A DNA stretch of 14,339 nucleotides from Halovenus sp. (GTDB taxonomy: Archaea; Halobacteriota; Halobacteria; Halobacteriales; Haloarculaceae): assembly GCA_028275145.1 (NCBI GenBank), contig JAQCNG010000092.1, positions 1 through 14,339 of the forward strand. The letters are read 5' to 3'. The notes below the pieces were generated by a model. That model did no database searches and was not told the DNA's origin. It was given only the letters and a program-made list of their open reading frames with translations. The translations under genes were made by a program, and so were the position numbers. Shown here piece after piece: positions 13,658 to 14,339 of the stretch (position 1 is the stretch's first letter; every line of letters starts with the position of its first letter).

Positions 13658-14181
13658 GCGGTGACGGGTTCGAACGAATCGACCGGAAGCCGACCCGCCT
13701 GAGCAGCGTGCTCGCGCTCGGGGCCGCGGCGCTGACGACGGCAGCCAGTGCGTACTCACCGTTCGCGTTCGGCTCCTGTCTGCTCGGTGGACTGGTGCTC
13801 GTGGCTGGACTGGCCGGCGGCGACCAGCGGGCTGTCACCACCGCCGGCGGACTGCTGGTCGTGGGGGTGGTCCTCGGGGGTGTGGTCGGCGCGCCGGTGG
13901 CCCCCACGCTGGTCGGCGTCACCGGCGCTTTGCTCGCTGTCGACCTCGGGAGCACCGCCGTCACGGTCGGTGACCAGCTCGGTCGGCGGGCACCGACCGC
14001 GCGGCTCGAACTCGTCCACGCGACGGGGAGCGTGCTCGTCGGGACCGGACTCGTCTCGGGCGGGCTGGTCGTCCACGGGATGGCGGCCGGGAGCCAGCCC
14101 GTCACGGGCGTGTTCGGGCTGGTCGTGGCCGCGGTGGTGCTGTTCGTGGCGCTCCGGCGGATCGACCCCGTCCCGGGCTGA
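13654..14181 (+). CDS. Small polytopic membrane protein (DUF7519-like, set B)
   Basis: This 175-residue protein has a short cytoplasmic N-terminus with RIDRKPTRLSS, then about six hydrophobic helices (roughly 18-33, 36-54, 62-80, 82-97, 122-142 and 150-167). The loop VDLGSTAVTVGDQLGRRAP (96-114) and following RLELVHATGSVLVG (117-130) align by eye with the C-terminal part of the 584-residue set A membrane protein. It therefore appears to be a short paralogue. I recall a haloarchaeal family DUF7519 in this genomic position, but could not verify the match. It has no visible catalytic motif. As the final gene of set B it is probably a membrane component of the MoxR/DUF58 module. Its ATG overlaps the preceding stop as ATGA, with a good Shine-Dalgarno upstream. 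Confidence 0.78.
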   Translation: MSGDGFERIDRKPTRLSSVLALGAAALTTAASAYSPFAFGSCLLGGLVLVAGLAGGDQRAVTTAGGLLVVGVVLGGVVGAPVAPTLVGVTGALLAVDLGSTAVTVGDQLGRRAPTARLELVHATGSVLVGTGLVSGGLVVHGMAAGSQPVTGVFGLVVAAVVLFVALRRIDPVPG

Positions 14182-14216
14182 CCGGGGGAGACACAGCGGC
14201 CCGAGAGTCGGAGTCC

Positions 14217-14223
14217 TAACTAT
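14217..14223 (+). promoter_or_regulatory. TATA-like element before the right-edge gene
   Basis: TAACTAT is centred 25 bases before the GTG at 14245, in a 63-base gap after set B. The spacing fits a leaderless archaeal promoter and suggests the next gene is a separate transcription unit. Confidence 0.45.
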
Positions 14224-14244
14224 CGTGACCACCCGAAAGACGGT

Positions 14245-14339
14245 GTGACATCACAGACAGTATCCGAGCCGGGAGACCCATCGACGTTCTCCGGCACGCG
14301 CTGGGACCGCCAGCGTGTCGCGGGGCTCACCGCTGGGGT
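14245..14339 (+). CDS. Partial gene running off the right edge, unknown product
   Basis: A reading frame from GTG at 14245 stays open to the end of the window (31 complete codons), starting MTSQTVSEPGDPSTFSGTRW. Its hydrophilic, Ser/Thr/Asp-containing N-terminus is typical of haloarchaeal proteins. Residues near the edge (VAGLTAG) could begin a membrane helix. No family can be recognised from so little. The TATA-like element at −25 and the lack of a Shine-Dalgarno support a leaderless start here. Confidence 0.5.
   Translation, partial: MTSQTVSEPGDPSTFSGTRWDRQRVAGLTAG

Noticed and set aside
11612..13759. A 715-codon open frame on the minus strand opposite the fused DUF58 gene
   Set aside because: It is a shadow of high third-position GC. 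The + strand carries the DUF58 and GEWT motifs and proper overlaps with its neighbours.

Overview
This window looks like haloarchaeal (class Halobacteria) chromosome. The DNA is very GC-rich with a strong bias to G/C at third codon positions. Most soluble proteins are acidic, and signal peptides are of the twin-arginine/lipobox type. Several genes have a TATA-like element about 25-30 bases before the start codon and no Shine-Dalgarno site, as in leaderless archaeal transcripts. The genus cannot be named from the sequence alone. No tRNA, rRNA, CRISPR array, insertion sequence or integrase is visible, and no intergenic gap exceeds 252 bases.

Left part (1-3035): a saccharopine-dehydrogenase-like / trans-acting enoyl-reductase-family NAD(P)-binding protein on the + strand converges on a three-gene minus-strand operon. 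That operon encodes a SCO1/SenC lipoprotein, a TlpA-like thioredoxin-fold protein and a CcdA-type membrane thiol-electron carrier. Together they form a plausible extracytoplasmic thiol-redox and copper-delivery module for cytochrome oxidase or cytochrome c assembly.

Right part (3288-14181): a large MoxR/DUF58 accessory region. Set A (3288-9564) encodes a large DUF4129 protein with an extracytoplasmic beta-rich region, a two-helix membrane protein with a 'GEWT' helical domain (DUF7269-like), a DUF58 protein and a ~13-helix membrane protein. Set B (10812-14181) is a second, paralogous version: a short DUF4129 protein, a single protein fusing the GEWT domain to DUF58, and a short membrane protein resembling the C-terminus of the set A membrane protein. 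A single MoxR AAA+ ATPase gene (9565-10560, minus) lies between them. It is convergent with set A without a spacer and divergent from set B across a 251-base promoter region carrying a 30-base tandem repeat. Within each set most genes overlap by 4-17 bases, so each is probably one operon. MoxR ATPases with DUF58 and DUF4129 partners are known as a widespread chaperone-like association whose substrate is mostly undefined. The notable feature here is duplication and divergence of the partners around one ATPase.

The right edge (14245-14339) holds the start of another gene with its own TATA-like element.
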